DNA of 64,000 bases from Aquibacillus saliphilus (GTDB lineage: Bacteria; Bacillota; Bacilli; Bacillales; Amphibacillaceae): contig NZ_JAIZAP010000002.1 in assembly GCF_020404745.1 (NCBI RefSeq), positions 221,444-285,443 on the forward strand, given 5' to 3'. Made by a program: the position numbers and the translations under genes. Position 1 is the first letter of the stretch. Every line of letters starts with the position of its first letter. Below are positions 51,595 through 60,037 of the stretch, piece by piece. The notes beneath the pieces were generated by a model that saw only the letters and a list, made by a program, of their open reading frames with translations, was not told the DNA's origin and made no database searches.

Positions 51595-52677
51595 TTGAAG
51601 AGAGTTTATAATTTTGCAGCGGGGCCGTCTATGCTTCCGATTGCTGTACTGGAAAAAGCACAACAGGAATTACTTAACTACCAAGATTCTGGCATGTCTG
51701 TCATGGAGTTAAGCCATCGTTCTGGGCTGTACACAGATGTAATTGAGACTGCAGAACTGCTTCTCAGAGATTTAATGAAAATTCCGGATAATTACAAAGT
51801 TCTGTTTATACAAGGTGGAGCATCACAGCAGTTTTCAATGGTACCAATGAATTTAATGGCGAAAAATGGCAAAGCAGATTATGTGAATACAGGTTCTTGG
51901 TCTAAAAAAGCAATTAAAGAAGCGAAAAAATTTGGACAGGTTCGCGAGATTGCTTCTTCAGAGGATGGTAATTTCACCTACATACCGAAAATTGACAGTA
52001 GTATGATTGATCAACAAGCAGATTATGTCCATATTACTACCAATAATACAATTGAAGGTACTGCTTTTAGAGAAATTCCAGAAACAGGTGACGTGCCACT
52101 GGTTGCTGATATGTCTTCTAATATTTTGTCTGAAGAGATGGATATTTCAAAATTTGGGTTGATCTATGCGGGGGCTCAAAAGAACATAGGTCCAGCTGGC
52201 TTAACTGTTGTCATTATTCGTGGAGATTTAATTGGCAGTGCACCAGAATCTTTCCCAACCATGTTGGATTATAAAACACATAGCGTGAGTGGTTCCTTAT
52301 ACAATACACCACCTACATTTGCAATTTATATGGCTAAACTTGTATTTGAATGGTTAACAGAACATGGTGGCATCAAAGCGATGCAAAAGGTAAATGAAGA
52401 AAAAGCTGCTATTTTGTATGACTATATTGATCAGTCTGAGTTTTACGAATCTCCGGTAAGAAAGGATAGCCGTTCGCTTATGAACATTCCATTTGTTATC
52501 CCGAATCGGGATCTAGATGCTGCGTTTGTTAAAGAAGCACAAAATAGGGAGCTAGAGACGTTAAAAGGGCACCGTTCGGTAGGCGGTATGCGAGCAAGTA
52601 TTTACAATGCAATGCCACTTGAAGGCGTTCAGGCTCTTGTCGATTTTATGAAAGAATTTGAGAAAGAAAATAAGTAA
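51595..52677 (+). CDS. serC: Phosphoserine aminotransferase
   Basis: PLP enzyme of 360 aa making phosphoserine from 3-phosphohydroxypyruvate and glutamate. The TTG start follows AGGAG by nine bases and gives [15 protein letters not shown], the normal family start. The PLP lysine lies in [20 protein letters not shown]; the [13 protein letters not shown] and [14 protein letters not shown] regions bind cofactor and substrate. serA, usually adjacent, is not in view. It is controlled by the ZTP-type riboswitch. Confidence 0.96.
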   Translation: MKRVYNFAAGPSMLPIAVLEKAQQELLNYQDSGMSVMELSHRSGLYTDVIETAELLLRDLMKIPDNYKVLFIQGGASQQFSMVPMNLMAKNGKADYVNTGSWSKKAIKEAKKFGQVREIASSEDGNFTYIPKIDSSMIDQQADYVHITTNNTIEGTAFREIPETGDVPLVADMSSNILSEEMDISKFGLIYAGAQKNIGPAGLTVVIIRGDLIGSAPESFPTMLDYKTHSVSGSLYNTPPTFAIYMAKLVFEWLTEHGGIKAMQKVNEEKAAILYDYIDQSEFYESPVRKDSRSLMNIPFVIPNRDLDAAFVKEAQNRELETLKGHRSVGGMRASIYNAMPLEGVQALVDFMKEFEKENK

Positions 52678-52702
52678 TATCAAAAATTTGTGAAAATGAA
52701 CA

Positions 52703-52755
52703 AAAAATCAGGGAAAGGGTTTGGAGTTTTCTCCAATCCGTTCCCTGATTTTTTT
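52703..52755 (+). terminator. Terminator of serC
   Basis: AAAAAATCAGGGAA/TTCCCTGATTTTTT with an inner TTGGA/TCCAA hairpin, recalling the nested design of the gene-end hairpin family. Confidence 0.9.
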
Positions 52756-52847
52756 GAGAATTAAAGTGTAAAATAGTTGATAAATAAGTTTAAAAAGTAG
52801 ATTATGTATAAGTGACATTTTTTTACGTAGAATTTGGAGGATCAATT

Positions 52848-54275
52848 ATGGAAGCGAAAATCAAGACAAAACCAATTTTAATTACATTTATGATTGGTGC
52901 GTTTTTTGCAATATTAAATGAAACATTACTTAATATAGCATTAACAGAATTCATGGAAGTATTTGGCGTCAGTGAGCCAACTGTCCAATGGTTAGCTACT
53001 GGATTTATGTTAGTAATGGGTGTATTAATGCCGATATCCGCATTATTAATTCAGTGGTTTACGACAAGACAAATGTTTATTGGTGTCATGACCGTGTTTT
53101 TAGCTGGAACAGTTATTGCTGCTAGTGCACTTAATTTTCCGATGTTACTAACTGGTCGTATGATACAGGCTGTTGGTACGGGGCTTTTAATTCCTATTAT
53201 TTTCAATACTTTACTATTACTATATCGTCCTGAAGTTCGTGGGAAAATAATGGGGACTTTTGGTTTAGTTATCATGTTTGCCCCAGCAATTGGACCAACT
53301 TTATCTGGTATAATTGTTGATTTATTTGGATGGCGTTGGTTATTTTTATTCGTTATACCTTTTGCGCTTTTCTCCATTTTATTTGCACTAAAGTATTTAA
53401 CAAATGTTGGAGAGGTTACTCGTCCGAAAGTGGATATAATATCGATTGTTCTCTCTAGTATAGGTATCGGTGGAATTGTTTATGGGTTTAGTAGTGCAGG
53501 TGAACAAGCTGAAGGTTTCTTATCAGTAACGATAATATCTATTATCTCGGTCAGTGTAATCAGTATCGTTTTATTTGTACTGCGCCAATTGAAACTAGAT
53601 GAACCATTATTGGATGTTCGTGTATTTAAATATAAAAATTACACGCGGGGGGTAGCTTTATTTGTCATTGTCATTATGGCAATGTTTGCATCAGAGATTG
53701 TAATGCCGATGTATTTACAAGGTCCGCTCGGATATTCGGCGAAAATGGCAGGATTATTACTGTTACCTGGGGCGTTGTTGAATGGGTTAATGTCTCCGGT
53801 AATGGGAACTCTGTTTGACAAATTTGGTCCAAGGAAATTAATGATTCCTGGTACGGTTTTTTTAGTCGGAGTAATGATATTCTTTAGCAATATTAATCCT
53901 TCTGTACCGATATGGTCGTTTATTCTTGTGTATATGGTGCTAATGCTTTCCATCTCAGCGATCATGATGCCAGCACAAACTAATGCACTAAATGAACTAC
54001 CGAAGCATTTGTATCCTCATGGCACCGCAATAGCGAATACACTACAACCAATTTCAGGTGCACTGGGTGTATCAATCTTTGTAAGTATTATGACCAAAGG
54101 TAGGGATAGTCATCTAGACCAACAGACAGGACCAATAACAGAGAAAATCATCGATGAAGCAATGACTAATGGCGTACATCATGCCTATTGGTTCGCACTT
54201 GTCTTAACAATTATTGCTGTCTTCATCGCACTATTTATTAAAAAAGCAGTTGCACCAGATTTTAATAAGGAATAA
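52848..54275 (+). CDS. DHA2-type multidrug MFS transporter (EmrB/QacA)
   Basis: A 475-aa efflux protein with fourteen membrane helices. LATGFMLVMGVLMPISALLI, followed by the motif TGRMIQAVGTGLLIPI (motif C region) and FGPRKLMIPGTVFL, fits the EmrB/QacA group, near LmrB-like pumps. TTTGGAGGATC precedes the chosen ATG; twelve earlier codons have no site. Substrates likely hydrophobic drugs or dyes. Confidence 0.92.
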   Translation: MEAKIKTKPILITFMIGAFFAILNETLLNIALTEFMEVFGVSEPTVQWLATGFMLVMGVLMPISALLIQWFTTRQMFIGVMTVFLAGTVIAASALNFPMLLTGRMIQAVGTGLLIPIIFNTLLLLYRPEVRGKIMGTFGLVIMFAPAIGPTLSGIIVDLFGWRWLFLFVIPFALFSILFALKYLTNVGEVTRPKVDIISIVLSSIGIGGIVYGFSSAGEQAEGFLSVTIISIISVSVISIVLFVLRQLKLDEPLLDVRVFKYKNYTRGVALFVIVIMAMFASEIVMPMYLQGPLGYSAKMAGLLLLPGALLNGLMSPVMGTLFDKFGPRKLMIPGTVFLVGVMIFFSNINPSVPIWSFILVYMVLMLSISAIMMPAQTNALNELPKHLYPHGTAIANTLQPISGALGVSIFVSIMTKGRDSHLDQQTGPITEKIIDEAMTNGVHHAYWFALVLTIIAVFIALFIKKAVAPDFNKE

Positions 54276-54322
54276 TAGATTTCTATAAAGCAATTTATGC
54301 TTAGAGTGAATAAGAAAACAAT

Positions 54323-54380
54323 CGAGTCAGTCGTCACATCAAAGACAAATGTCTTTATGTTGTTGACTGACTCGTTTTTT
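54323..54380. repeat. Gene-end hairpin repeat, member 7 (terminator)
   Basis: Outer stem CGAGTCAGTC/GACTGACTCG, inner hairpin GACAAATGTC, then six T. The inner sequence is identical to that of the copy at 59165. Confidence 0.85.
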
Positions 54381-54524
54381 TAATTAAAGTGAATCAAATA
54401 CTAAATATTACATTAAATCGGTTAGTTGATTCCCATTTTGGGGTATAAACAATTATCTGATTTATTTGTAGCTTTAACAGCTTGACATTTTTGAGTGTTT
54501 TCAGTCGAAATTGCGCAATTATTG

Positions 54525-54553
54525 TTGCGAAAATTCAGATAATTTAGTATAAT
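54525..54553 (+). promoter_or_regulatory. Promoter of the c-di-GMP riboswitch transcript
   Basis: TTGCGA and a perfect TATAAT separated by 17 bases. The start would lie about 40 bases before the aptamer. Confidence 0.72.
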
Positions 54554-54600
54554 GTGTACAACCTTCTTCTTATGTCAACTATAGGTCAACTCCAAATTGC

Positions 54601-54690
54601 ACTTGTACGAAATGGCAAAGCCATTGAAAAATGGTGTCGCAAAGCTATAGGGGCTAAGTTTTTTCGTGAATAAGCCAGCCAGCTATCGAA
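54601..54690 (+). promoter_or_regulatory. c-di-GMP-I (GEMM) riboswitch
   Basis: The aptamer core is recognisable: GGCAAAGCCATT, GAAA tetraloop, AATGG, then TGTCGCAAAGCTATAGGGGC, TAAG, and closing AAGCCAGCCAGCTATCG. CGCAAAGC and the GNRA loop with its receptor arm are the diagnostic parts. Just after it ACTCCT (54695) can pair with AGGAG of the next gene's ribosome site, so control may be at translation. It precedes a Spo0E-like phosphatase gene. Confidence 0.82.
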
Positions 54691-54730
54691 TATTACTCCT
54701 GTTTTAAAAAATACAAAGGAGGACTGTGAT

Positions 54731-55048
54731 TTGGATAAAGTGAATCATTTAGAGATAGTTAGTAGGGATATCTGCATGTTACGGAATTTGATGTACCAAG
54801 CAAAAAATCATTCAGGAAGTATGAGTGATCCATTGGTAATTGAAATAAGTCAGTATTTAGATTTAAAGTTAAATCAGCATGAAGAGTTAATTGAATTCTA
54901 TAGATGTGAAAATGGAGGAATAGATATGTCTAAAAATGATAAACAAGATGATAAGCATATTGATAATAAATCACAGTCAAAGACTGATGAAGAGCAATTA
55001 CAATGGCAAAGATCAGTGATAAGAGAAGAACATATAACTTCCAAATAA
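54731..55048 (+). CDS. Spo0E-like phosphatase with hydrophilic tail
   Basis: A 105-aa protein with a TTG start after AAAGGAGGA. Residues 1-60 form the Spo0E-type helical hairpin: SDPLVIEISQYLDLKLNQHE contains the SQxLD signature. The tail (KNDKQDDKHIDNKSQSKTDE) is charged and disordered and about twice the usual length. Such proteins dephosphorylate Spo0A. The riboswitch before it would tie sporulation timing to c-di-GMP. Confidence 0.8.
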   Translation: MDKVNHLEIVSRDICMLRNLMYQAKNHSGSMSDPLVIEISQYLDLKLNQHEELIEFYRCENGGIDMSKNDKQDDKHIDNKSQSKTDEEQLQWQRSVIREEHITSK

Positions 55049-55117
55049 GCACTATTCAAGGTCTTTTTCGATGAATTAATAGGATTGATCTAAAATAAAA
55101 TTTTTAGAGAAGAGGGT

Positions 55118-55160
55118 AAAACAGTACACTCAAGAGGGAGGAGGGTGTACTGTTTGTTTG
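55118..55160 (+). terminator. Terminator of the Spo0E-like gene
   Basis: AAACAGTACAC/GTGTACTGTTT perfect stem, then TGTTTGGG. Confidence 0.8.
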
Positions 55161-55290
55161 GGTTTATTTAGCAGAAATCTGAAATAGGATTTAAGTGTAC
55201 TTACAGTTAATCTCGGAAAGTTGTATTGAACAAGGAACTATTGCAAAATATAAATAGTAAATGAACTAACATAAGGAGTTTGATGAGGCT

Positions 55291-55716
55291 ATGGATTTAA
55301 CAATAAAGTGGAATGAAAAGATGGCTTTTTCTAGTGTTACTCCTTCTGGGCATGAAATTAACATGGATGCATCAGAAGAAGTTGGCGGAGAAAATTCTGG
55401 ATCAAGACCGACGGAATTACTATTAAATGCTGTTGCAGGTTGTACTGGTATTGATATTATTTCGATTTTGAAAAAGATGCGCTTAGAACCTACCGCTTTT
55501 CAGATGGATGTAAAAGGTGCACGTGCACAAGAGCATCCAAAGAAGTTTACTACAATAAATATTCATTATGCAATCGACGGGGATTTACCTGAAGATAAAG
55601 TAGTACGAGCAATTCAATTATCAAAAGATAAATATTGTTCTGTTTCTCACTCGTTAAGTGCGGAAATTACTGCAACTTATTCGCTGAATGGTGTTAAGGG
55701 TGAAAAGAGGATATAA
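55291..55716 (+). CDS. OsmC/Ohr family protein
   Basis: A 141-aa protein with the two redox cysteines of the family: Cys51 in NAVAGCTGIDI and Cys112 in KDKYCSVSHSL. They reduce organic hydroperoxides in OsmC/Ohr enzymes. GGAGTTTGATG precedes the start. It resembles the YhfA/OsmC branch more than Ohr. Monocistronic. Confidence 0.9.
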   Translation: MDLTIKWNEKMAFSSVTPSGHEINMDASEEVGGENSGSRPTELLLNAVAGCTGIDIISILKKMRLEPTAFQMDVKGARAQEHPKKFTTINIHYAIDGDLPEDKVVRAIQLSKDKYCSVSHSLSAEITATYSLNGVKGEKRI

Positions 55717-55737
55717 TCTAGTTTTTAAAAAAGCGAT

Positions 55738-55780
55738 AGTGTCAGTTACCGTTTATAGTAGTCCGGTACCTGACATTATT
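55738..55780. repeat. Gene-end hairpin repeat, member 8
   Basis: AGTGTCAG-TACCG pairs with CGGTA-CTGACATT, followed by ATT. The inner hairpin is reduced. It ends the OsmC-like gene. Confidence 0.75.
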
Positions 55781-55989
55781 TAATTTTGTGCATTTTAAAA
55801 CTTGAAACTTCTTTAGAGTTGTTTCGTAAAAAAAGAATGTCTCCTTGTTATTGTTTGTGAATTTAAACAATCACATAATATAAATGCTACATACTACATT
55901 TCAACTGATGTCTCACTACTTACCCTCCATATTCAAGAAAGGTATAGCAGTTATACGCAATTGATCAAACAATAGATTTGACACACGAC

Positions 55990-56012
55990 ACTGTAACTAT
56001 TATTATTACAGT
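55990..56012 (+). promoter_or_regulatory. Inverted repeat before Rrf2 gene
   Basis: ACTGTAA-N9-TTACAGT is a perfect dyad 90 bases before the Rrf2-type regulator gene, a likely autoregulatory site. The pattern resembles the YwnA/NmtR-style ACTGTAA boxes only in design. Confidence 0.55.
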
Positions 56013-56103
56013 TATTCTTTCTGTTTTTGTTAATTCAAGTCAGTTAAAATTTGAATTGACTTAATACATTCAGCAACCATCACAATTTAGGGAGGGTTAG
56101 GAT

Positions 56104-56517
56104 ATGAATAGTGATTTTTCGCTAGCCGTTCACAGTTTAACGTTGCTTACACTACTACCAGATCATATGTCTTCAAGTGATGCTATAGCAGAAAGTGCTT
56201 CAGTACATCCTGTTCGCATTCGCAAGGTGCTAAGTTTGTTGCGTAAGCAAGGACTTATCAAATCAAAAGAAGGAACAGGCGGTGGTTTTATATTTGCGTC
56301 AAATCCTAGTGAAATTACTCTTAGAGAAATATATAAGATTACTTCAGGGGGATCCTTGCAGCCTAAATGTCCAGATGTAAATAACAGCTGTGTTGTTGGG
56401 GCTAATATGAAAGATGTACTGTGTTCTATTTTTTTAGATGCTGAAGATCATCTCGGGGAATTTTTAGGTCAATATAGTATTGAAGATGTAGTGAAATCAT
56501 TGAAACAGAAACAATAA
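56104..56517 (+). CDS. Rrf2-family regulator (YwnA-like)
   Basis: A 137-aa winged-helix protein: HSLTLLTLLPDHMSSSDAIA; VRIRKVLSLLRKQGLIKSKE; GTGGGFIFASNPSEITLREI. Three cysteines (QPKCPDVNNSCVVGANMKD, then VLCSIF) occur where iron-sulfur members carry their cluster, but with different spacing from NsrR. Redox or metabolite sensing is possible. GGGAGGG lies before the start. Confidence 0.88.
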   Translation: MNSDFSLAVHSLTLLTLLPDHMSSSDAIAESASVHPVRIRKVLSLLRKQGLIKSKEGTGGGFIFASNPSEITLREIYKITSGGSLQPKCPDVNNSCVVGANMKDVLCSIFLDAEDHLGEFLGQYSIEDVVKSLKQKQ

Positions 56518-56689
56518 AACAAATTTATTATTTGACTTAAGGTTTGTTAAAATGGTAAAAATGTATAAATATAATAGATAGCAGTTAATTACTTTTAGAA
56601 CTATATATTTTAGTAATAATGCACGTAAGTATTGACTTTTTTATTTAAATAAATGTAAAAAAATTAATTACAGATAAGGTGGGAATAAT

Positions 56690-57187
56690 ATGAAAGCAGC
56701 TTCTCTAGATGTAAAGAAATTGGCTACACGTCAGGACTTGATAAACTTAGATGGCTATGGTGTTGAAGTGAAAAAGCTGCAAAATGAAAGAATTTATACT
56801 CCAGAGCAAGTAACAAATGCTGCTTTCTATTTAAAAAAAGGCTTTGTAAGACTTGTTAATAAACAAAACTGTATGACAAAAATCATTGGAGCTGGTGATT
56901 TTTTCGGTGATCGTTCTATTTTTTTCTCGGAATATATGTACGCGCAAGCACTCACAAGTATTGAATATATGCATATTGATGAATTGAATTTTCAACGGCT
57001 AATGGGTAGTGATGTAAGACTAGCGATGGAAATCAATACGAATATTTCTAAACATTACGTTTATTTGCAGGAAAAACAAAATTTATTTGTTCGATCAAAA
57101 GAACTTTTTACTCATATAAAAAGAGACCATTCATTAATACCTTTATTATTTAATAGAAAAGAAGAGAGCTCTATTTGTTTGAATTAG
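56690..57187 (+). CDS. Crp/Fnr-fold protein lacking the DNA-binding domain
   Basis: A 165-aa protein. Residues about 15-115 form the cyclic-nucleotide-binding fold (GFVRLVNKQNCMTKIIGAGD, then FFGDRSIF), followed by the long dimerisation helix (AMEINTNISKHYVYLQEKQN). The C-terminal winged helix of about 70 residues is missing; the frame ends 20-30 residues after the helix. It could be a truncated regulator or a real small sensor. AAGGTGGG precedes the ATG. Confidence 0.82.
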   Translation: MKAASLDVKKLATRQDLINLDGYGVEVKKLQNERIYTPEQVTNAAFYLKKGFVRLVNKQNCMTKIIGAGDFFGDRSIFFSEYMYAQALTSIEYMHIDELNFQRLMGSDVRLAMEINTNISKHYVYLQEKQNLFVRSKELFTHIKRDHSLIPLLFNRKEESSICLN

Positions 57188-57258
57188 ACACTTACATGTT
57201 TGAGCTATAGCTAAAATGCAAATTTCAGTTACAAATCTTAAAGGAGGGGAACTAAATC

Positions 57259-57648
57259 ATGGAAATGAATAAAAACTTAACATTAGTTGTTGGAGATTGG
57301 GTTAGAGGAAAAACAAGAAATGGAGCATTGGTTCATGGATATTTGGAAAGTATCCAATCAAAAAATTCGAAAGTAGCACTTAAAGTGGTCGTCAGTGATA
57401 ATGAGCGAATCATAGGTAATACTGTACATTTCGAACAAAAAGACATTGAGAAAATAGATAACTCAGTTAAAACTAGCGAGAAACAGCTTGAAGATCTAAT
57501 TGATTTTGCCCTAGCCACTAAAGATCACAACTGGTTCATGGAGTTGTCTGCAGAACTTAAAAATCTTAAACAAAATGAAAAATTCTCTACTAATAGGAAT
57601 AATGACTTAAATAGCAATTACAAAAAACTAAGAAATAGATCATACTAG
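57259..57648 (+). CDS. IDEAL-domain protein with N-terminal SH3-like part
   Basis: A 129-aa protein. The first 65 residues look like a small beta barrel (VGDWVRGKTRNGALVHGYLE). Then comes an IDEAL-type helix (LEDLIDFALATKDHNWFMEL, then SAELK), a motif seen in Bacillus YpiB and ComK-binding region proteins. The tail is Asn-rich. AAGGAGGGG before the ATG. Function unknown; IDEAL motifs often mediate protein binding. Confidence 0.75.
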   Translation: MEMNKNLTLVVGDWVRGKTRNGALVHGYLESIQSKNSKVALKVVVSDNERIIGNTVHFEQKDIEKIDNSVKTSEKQLEDLIDFALATKDHNWFMELSAELKNLKQNEKFSTNRNNDLNSNYKKLRNRSY

Positions 57649-57649
57649 T

Positions 57650-57710
57650 GCTCTGGTGTCATTTACTTGACGTGGAAAAATGTCCACAAACGGTGTCTGG
57701 CACCGTTTCT
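57650..57710. repeat. Gene-end hairpin repeat, member 9
   Basis: Inner GTGGA...TCCAC hairpin and a distal ACGGTG/CACCGT hairpin with loop TCTG, sharing the TGTCTGGCAC core with the terminators at 1.9 and 23 kb. It directly follows the IDEAL-domain gene. Confidence 0.8.
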
Positions 57711-57943
57711 ATTTCTGTTTGTTACTGGAAAAATGTATAAAAAATGATTCTAGAGTGAAGCAGGAGTTATTTTTTCTTATTAAAGGTAAGCAGTAAGAAT
57801 GGGGTGTAACACAACCTGTCAATAAGACAGAAAGTCGCTCATACAGGGCCAGAACTATATATTCAAGGTTAACGATATTTTTTGGTGGATAGTTAGTAAG
57901 TTAGTAAAAGGAGAGTAGCTGATCGTGCCAAAATTCAGGCGGA

Positions 57944-58258
57944 CTAATTAAAAAGCCCTATGATACCTGTAATGGCCATGATGGCACTTAACCCAGTTCC
58001 AATAACCCATTTTATCATCATAACTTGAGTTTTTTTTATATTGGCTTCAATCTTTTCTTGATAATAATCTAAGTCGGATTTGGTTACTAGTTCTTTCTCT
58101 TTTATTAATTGCTCTATAATAATTTTCACATCGTTTTCGTCTGTTTTGGCATTTAGTAATTGTTCTATTTTATCTACTGTTGACTCTAATTCTCCCAATT
58201 TGACTTCTGTAACTCCTTGTCTAGTGTGCAAATCCTTTATGATTATCACCCCTTCCAC
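57944..58258 (-). CDS. Coiled-coil protein with C-terminal membrane anchor
   Basis: A 104-aa protein with a GTG start. Residues 15-75 are a charged coiled coil (VTEVKLGELESTVDKIEQLL); the last 25 residues are hydrophobic. The layout recalls XhlA-like and CCDC90/DUF1640 proteins. It may be phage-derived or a cell-envelope factor; undecided. Confidence 0.6.
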   Translation of the reverse strand: MEGVIIIKDLHTRQGVTEVKLGELESTVDKIEQLLNAKTDENDVKIIIEQLIKEKELVTKSDLDYYQEKIEANIKKTQVMMIKWVIGTGLSAIMAITGIIGLFN

Positions 58259-58468
58259 TAGTTCTCACCATGTATAGAAACACCCCACAATTTATCTTAT
58301 TCATAGCAGTGTTCGAATGGAAAGGCGCTTGTCCATTGAATAAATAAATGGACATAAAGGTATTCTTATCAATTAAATCGATATTACCTTTGAGTTAAAA
58401 TAGTTCATTTAATCAAGGGCACAATGATACTATTGAAAATAAATTACCTTACTAAGGAAGGTTTTGCT

Positions 58469-59131
58469 ATGTTTGTCAGAATTGAATTAACTTATAAAAC
58501 ACCAAAAGGAACTGAAACAACGTTCAGCTCGGATGAATTGAAGGCCGCGAAAGCGATTTTGATTGCGGATGATTTAGAAAAATCAGGCCGCGCTAAAAAT
58601 TTAATGTTTGTCGATAACCATGAAAATACTTGGAACATGAAAGAACTAAAGAAATTTATGAAGGGTATCGAAACCGAACCGCATAACGCAACGGTTTATT
58701 TTGACGGTGGGTTTGATATAGGTGCAAAAAAATCAGGCTTAGGCTGTGCGATTTATTATGAACAAAATGGCAAGTCATTTCGGCTACGTAAAAACGCTTT
58801 AGTAGAAGAACTTGATACGAACAATGAGGCTGAGTATGCTGCATTTCACCTAGGATTACAAGAATTAGAACGATTGGGTGTGCACCATTTGCCAGTTACT
58901 TTTGTCGGTGATTCTCAGGTAGTCATAAATCAATTAAAGGGAGAGTGGCCGTGCGTGGAAGAGGAATTAAATAAATGGGCTGATCGAATTGAGGATAAAC
59001 TTAAGGAGTTAGGGATTACTCCAGAATATAAAGCGGTTTCACGAAAAAGAAACCGAGAAACAGACCAATTAGCGACTCAGGCATTAAACGATGTTGAAAT
59101 CACGAGTACGATTGAGATAGAAAAGGACTAA
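58469..59131 (+). CDS. Ribonuclease H-like protein (YpeP type)
   Basis: A 220-aa protein with GGAAGG before the chosen ATG. An N-terminal 75-residue part (FVRIELTYKTPKGTETTFSS) precedes a reverse-transcriptase-type RNase H domain. The acidic residues of that domain are visible: ATVYFDGGFDIGAKKSGLGC, ELDTNNEAEYAAFHLGL, VTFVGDSQVVINQL and RNRETDQLATQAL. It would cut the RNA strand of RNA-DNA hybrids. B. subtilis YpeP/YpdQ share this domain without clear activity in vivo. Confidence 0.88.
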   Translation: MFVRIELTYKTPKGTETTFSSDELKAAKAILIADDLEKSGRAKNLMFVDNHENTWNMKELKKFMKGIETEPHNATVYFDGGFDIGAKKSGLGCAIYYEQNGKSFRLRKNALVEELDTNNEAEYAAFHLGLQELERLGVHHLPVTFVGDSQVVINQLKGEWPCVEEELNKWADRIEDKLKELGITPEYKAVSRKRNRETDQLATQALNDVEITSTIEIEKD

Positions 59132-59145
59132 CTTAAGCTAGTTGA

Positions 59146-59199
59146 AGGTGCAGGTATCTTTCTCGACAAATGTCAAAAGACGATACCTGCTATTTTTTA
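59146..59199. repeat. Gene-end hairpin repeat, member 10
   Basis: Outer stem GCAGGTATC/GATACCTGC, inner GACAAATGTC, T-run TATTTTTT. It ends the RNase H-like gene. Confidence 0.85.
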
Positions 59200-59212
59200 T
59201 GGACGTCAGCAG

Positions 59213-59401
59213 TTATTCTAACGATTGATTGAATTTTTCCAATTCAGGGTCCTTCTTTAATGACTTTACATGAAAGGGATTGGTCGAGTTGTTTGGAGCC
59301 GTGCGAATTCCAATTTCCTTGCCGACTGGGTCGGAAATGATTCCATCTCTATCGCCATCAGAGTGTGGATCTTGTTCGACATTTACGCTTCTTTTTGGCA
59401 C
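59213..59401 (-). CDS. Small hydrophilic protein
   Basis: A 62-aa protein. The GTG start MPKRSVNVEQDPHSDGDRDG follows GGAGG; a GTG three codons upstream lies within that site. It is charged, Asn/Asp-rich, with no membrane part. I recall no family. Directly upstream of another small hydrophilic gene on the same strand. Confidence 0.55.
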   Translation of the reverse strand: MPKRSVNVEQDPHSDGDRDGIISDPVGKEIGIRTAPNNSTNPFHVKSLKKDPELEKFNQSLE

Positions 59402-59491
59402 CAGATTCACCTCCTCTATAAGGGAAAATCCAAGATTGGTTATAAGAGAGAGTCCATTCCACCATAGGGAATGGACTCATACAATTAATCT

Positions 59492-59683
59492 TTAGCTTTC
59501 ATCAAAAAATTCATTAAATAACCTGTCGTTTGTATCCTTATCACTAGCATAAGGATTTTCAACTTTATTATTTTTGACATCTAAATTTGTTTTTGCAACT
59601 ATCCTTGGACTATCGGAGTGATTTGCAATCACTCGGTCATCAAGCGAATCAAAATCAGGCATATTGTTTTCTTTTTTATCCAT
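59492..59683 (-). CDS. Small acidic protein
   Basis: A 63-aa protein (MDKKENNMPDFDSLDDRVIA, ending RLFNEFFDES). AAAGGAG lies upstream at long spacing. Highly polar and disorder-like; no family recognised. It could be a small spore or stress protein like others in Bacillaceae, but nothing in the sequence proves it. Confidence 0.5.
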   Translation of the reverse strand: MDKKENNMPDFDSLDDRVIANHSDSPRIVAKTNLDVKNNKVENPYASDKDTNDRLFNEFFDES

Positions 59684-60037
59684 TAAAACACGTCACTCCT
59701 TTGAGTGGTTTTTAGAGGTTTGCTCTATTTTAGTTTAAACTTCGACACTCAAACTATTCTTGACTGAAGTAACTTTTTTAACGATTATAAATATACCCAT
59801 AGCTTGAAGTCTTCTTTGTCCTTTTATTTTGCCAAAAAGTTGTCACATCTTAGTACTAGAACAAGCTTGTATTCATGAAACTTTCACATTATCCATGTAT
59901 TATGATGTTAAATGCGATTTTAGACAAAGGATTGGTACAGATCTATTTGTGCTAATGTTAGCCATATATGATGGCATAATGGTTGTGTGATTTTTTAATA
60001 AGTAGCCGCGTTACTTCAAGGAGAAAGAGGGATCGAA
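59684..60037. other. Promoter region before ccdA
   Basis: About 350 bases with no gene. Divergent promoters for ccdA and the minus-strand small gene are expected; no clear hexamer pair or riboswitch was recognised. Confidence 0.4.
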
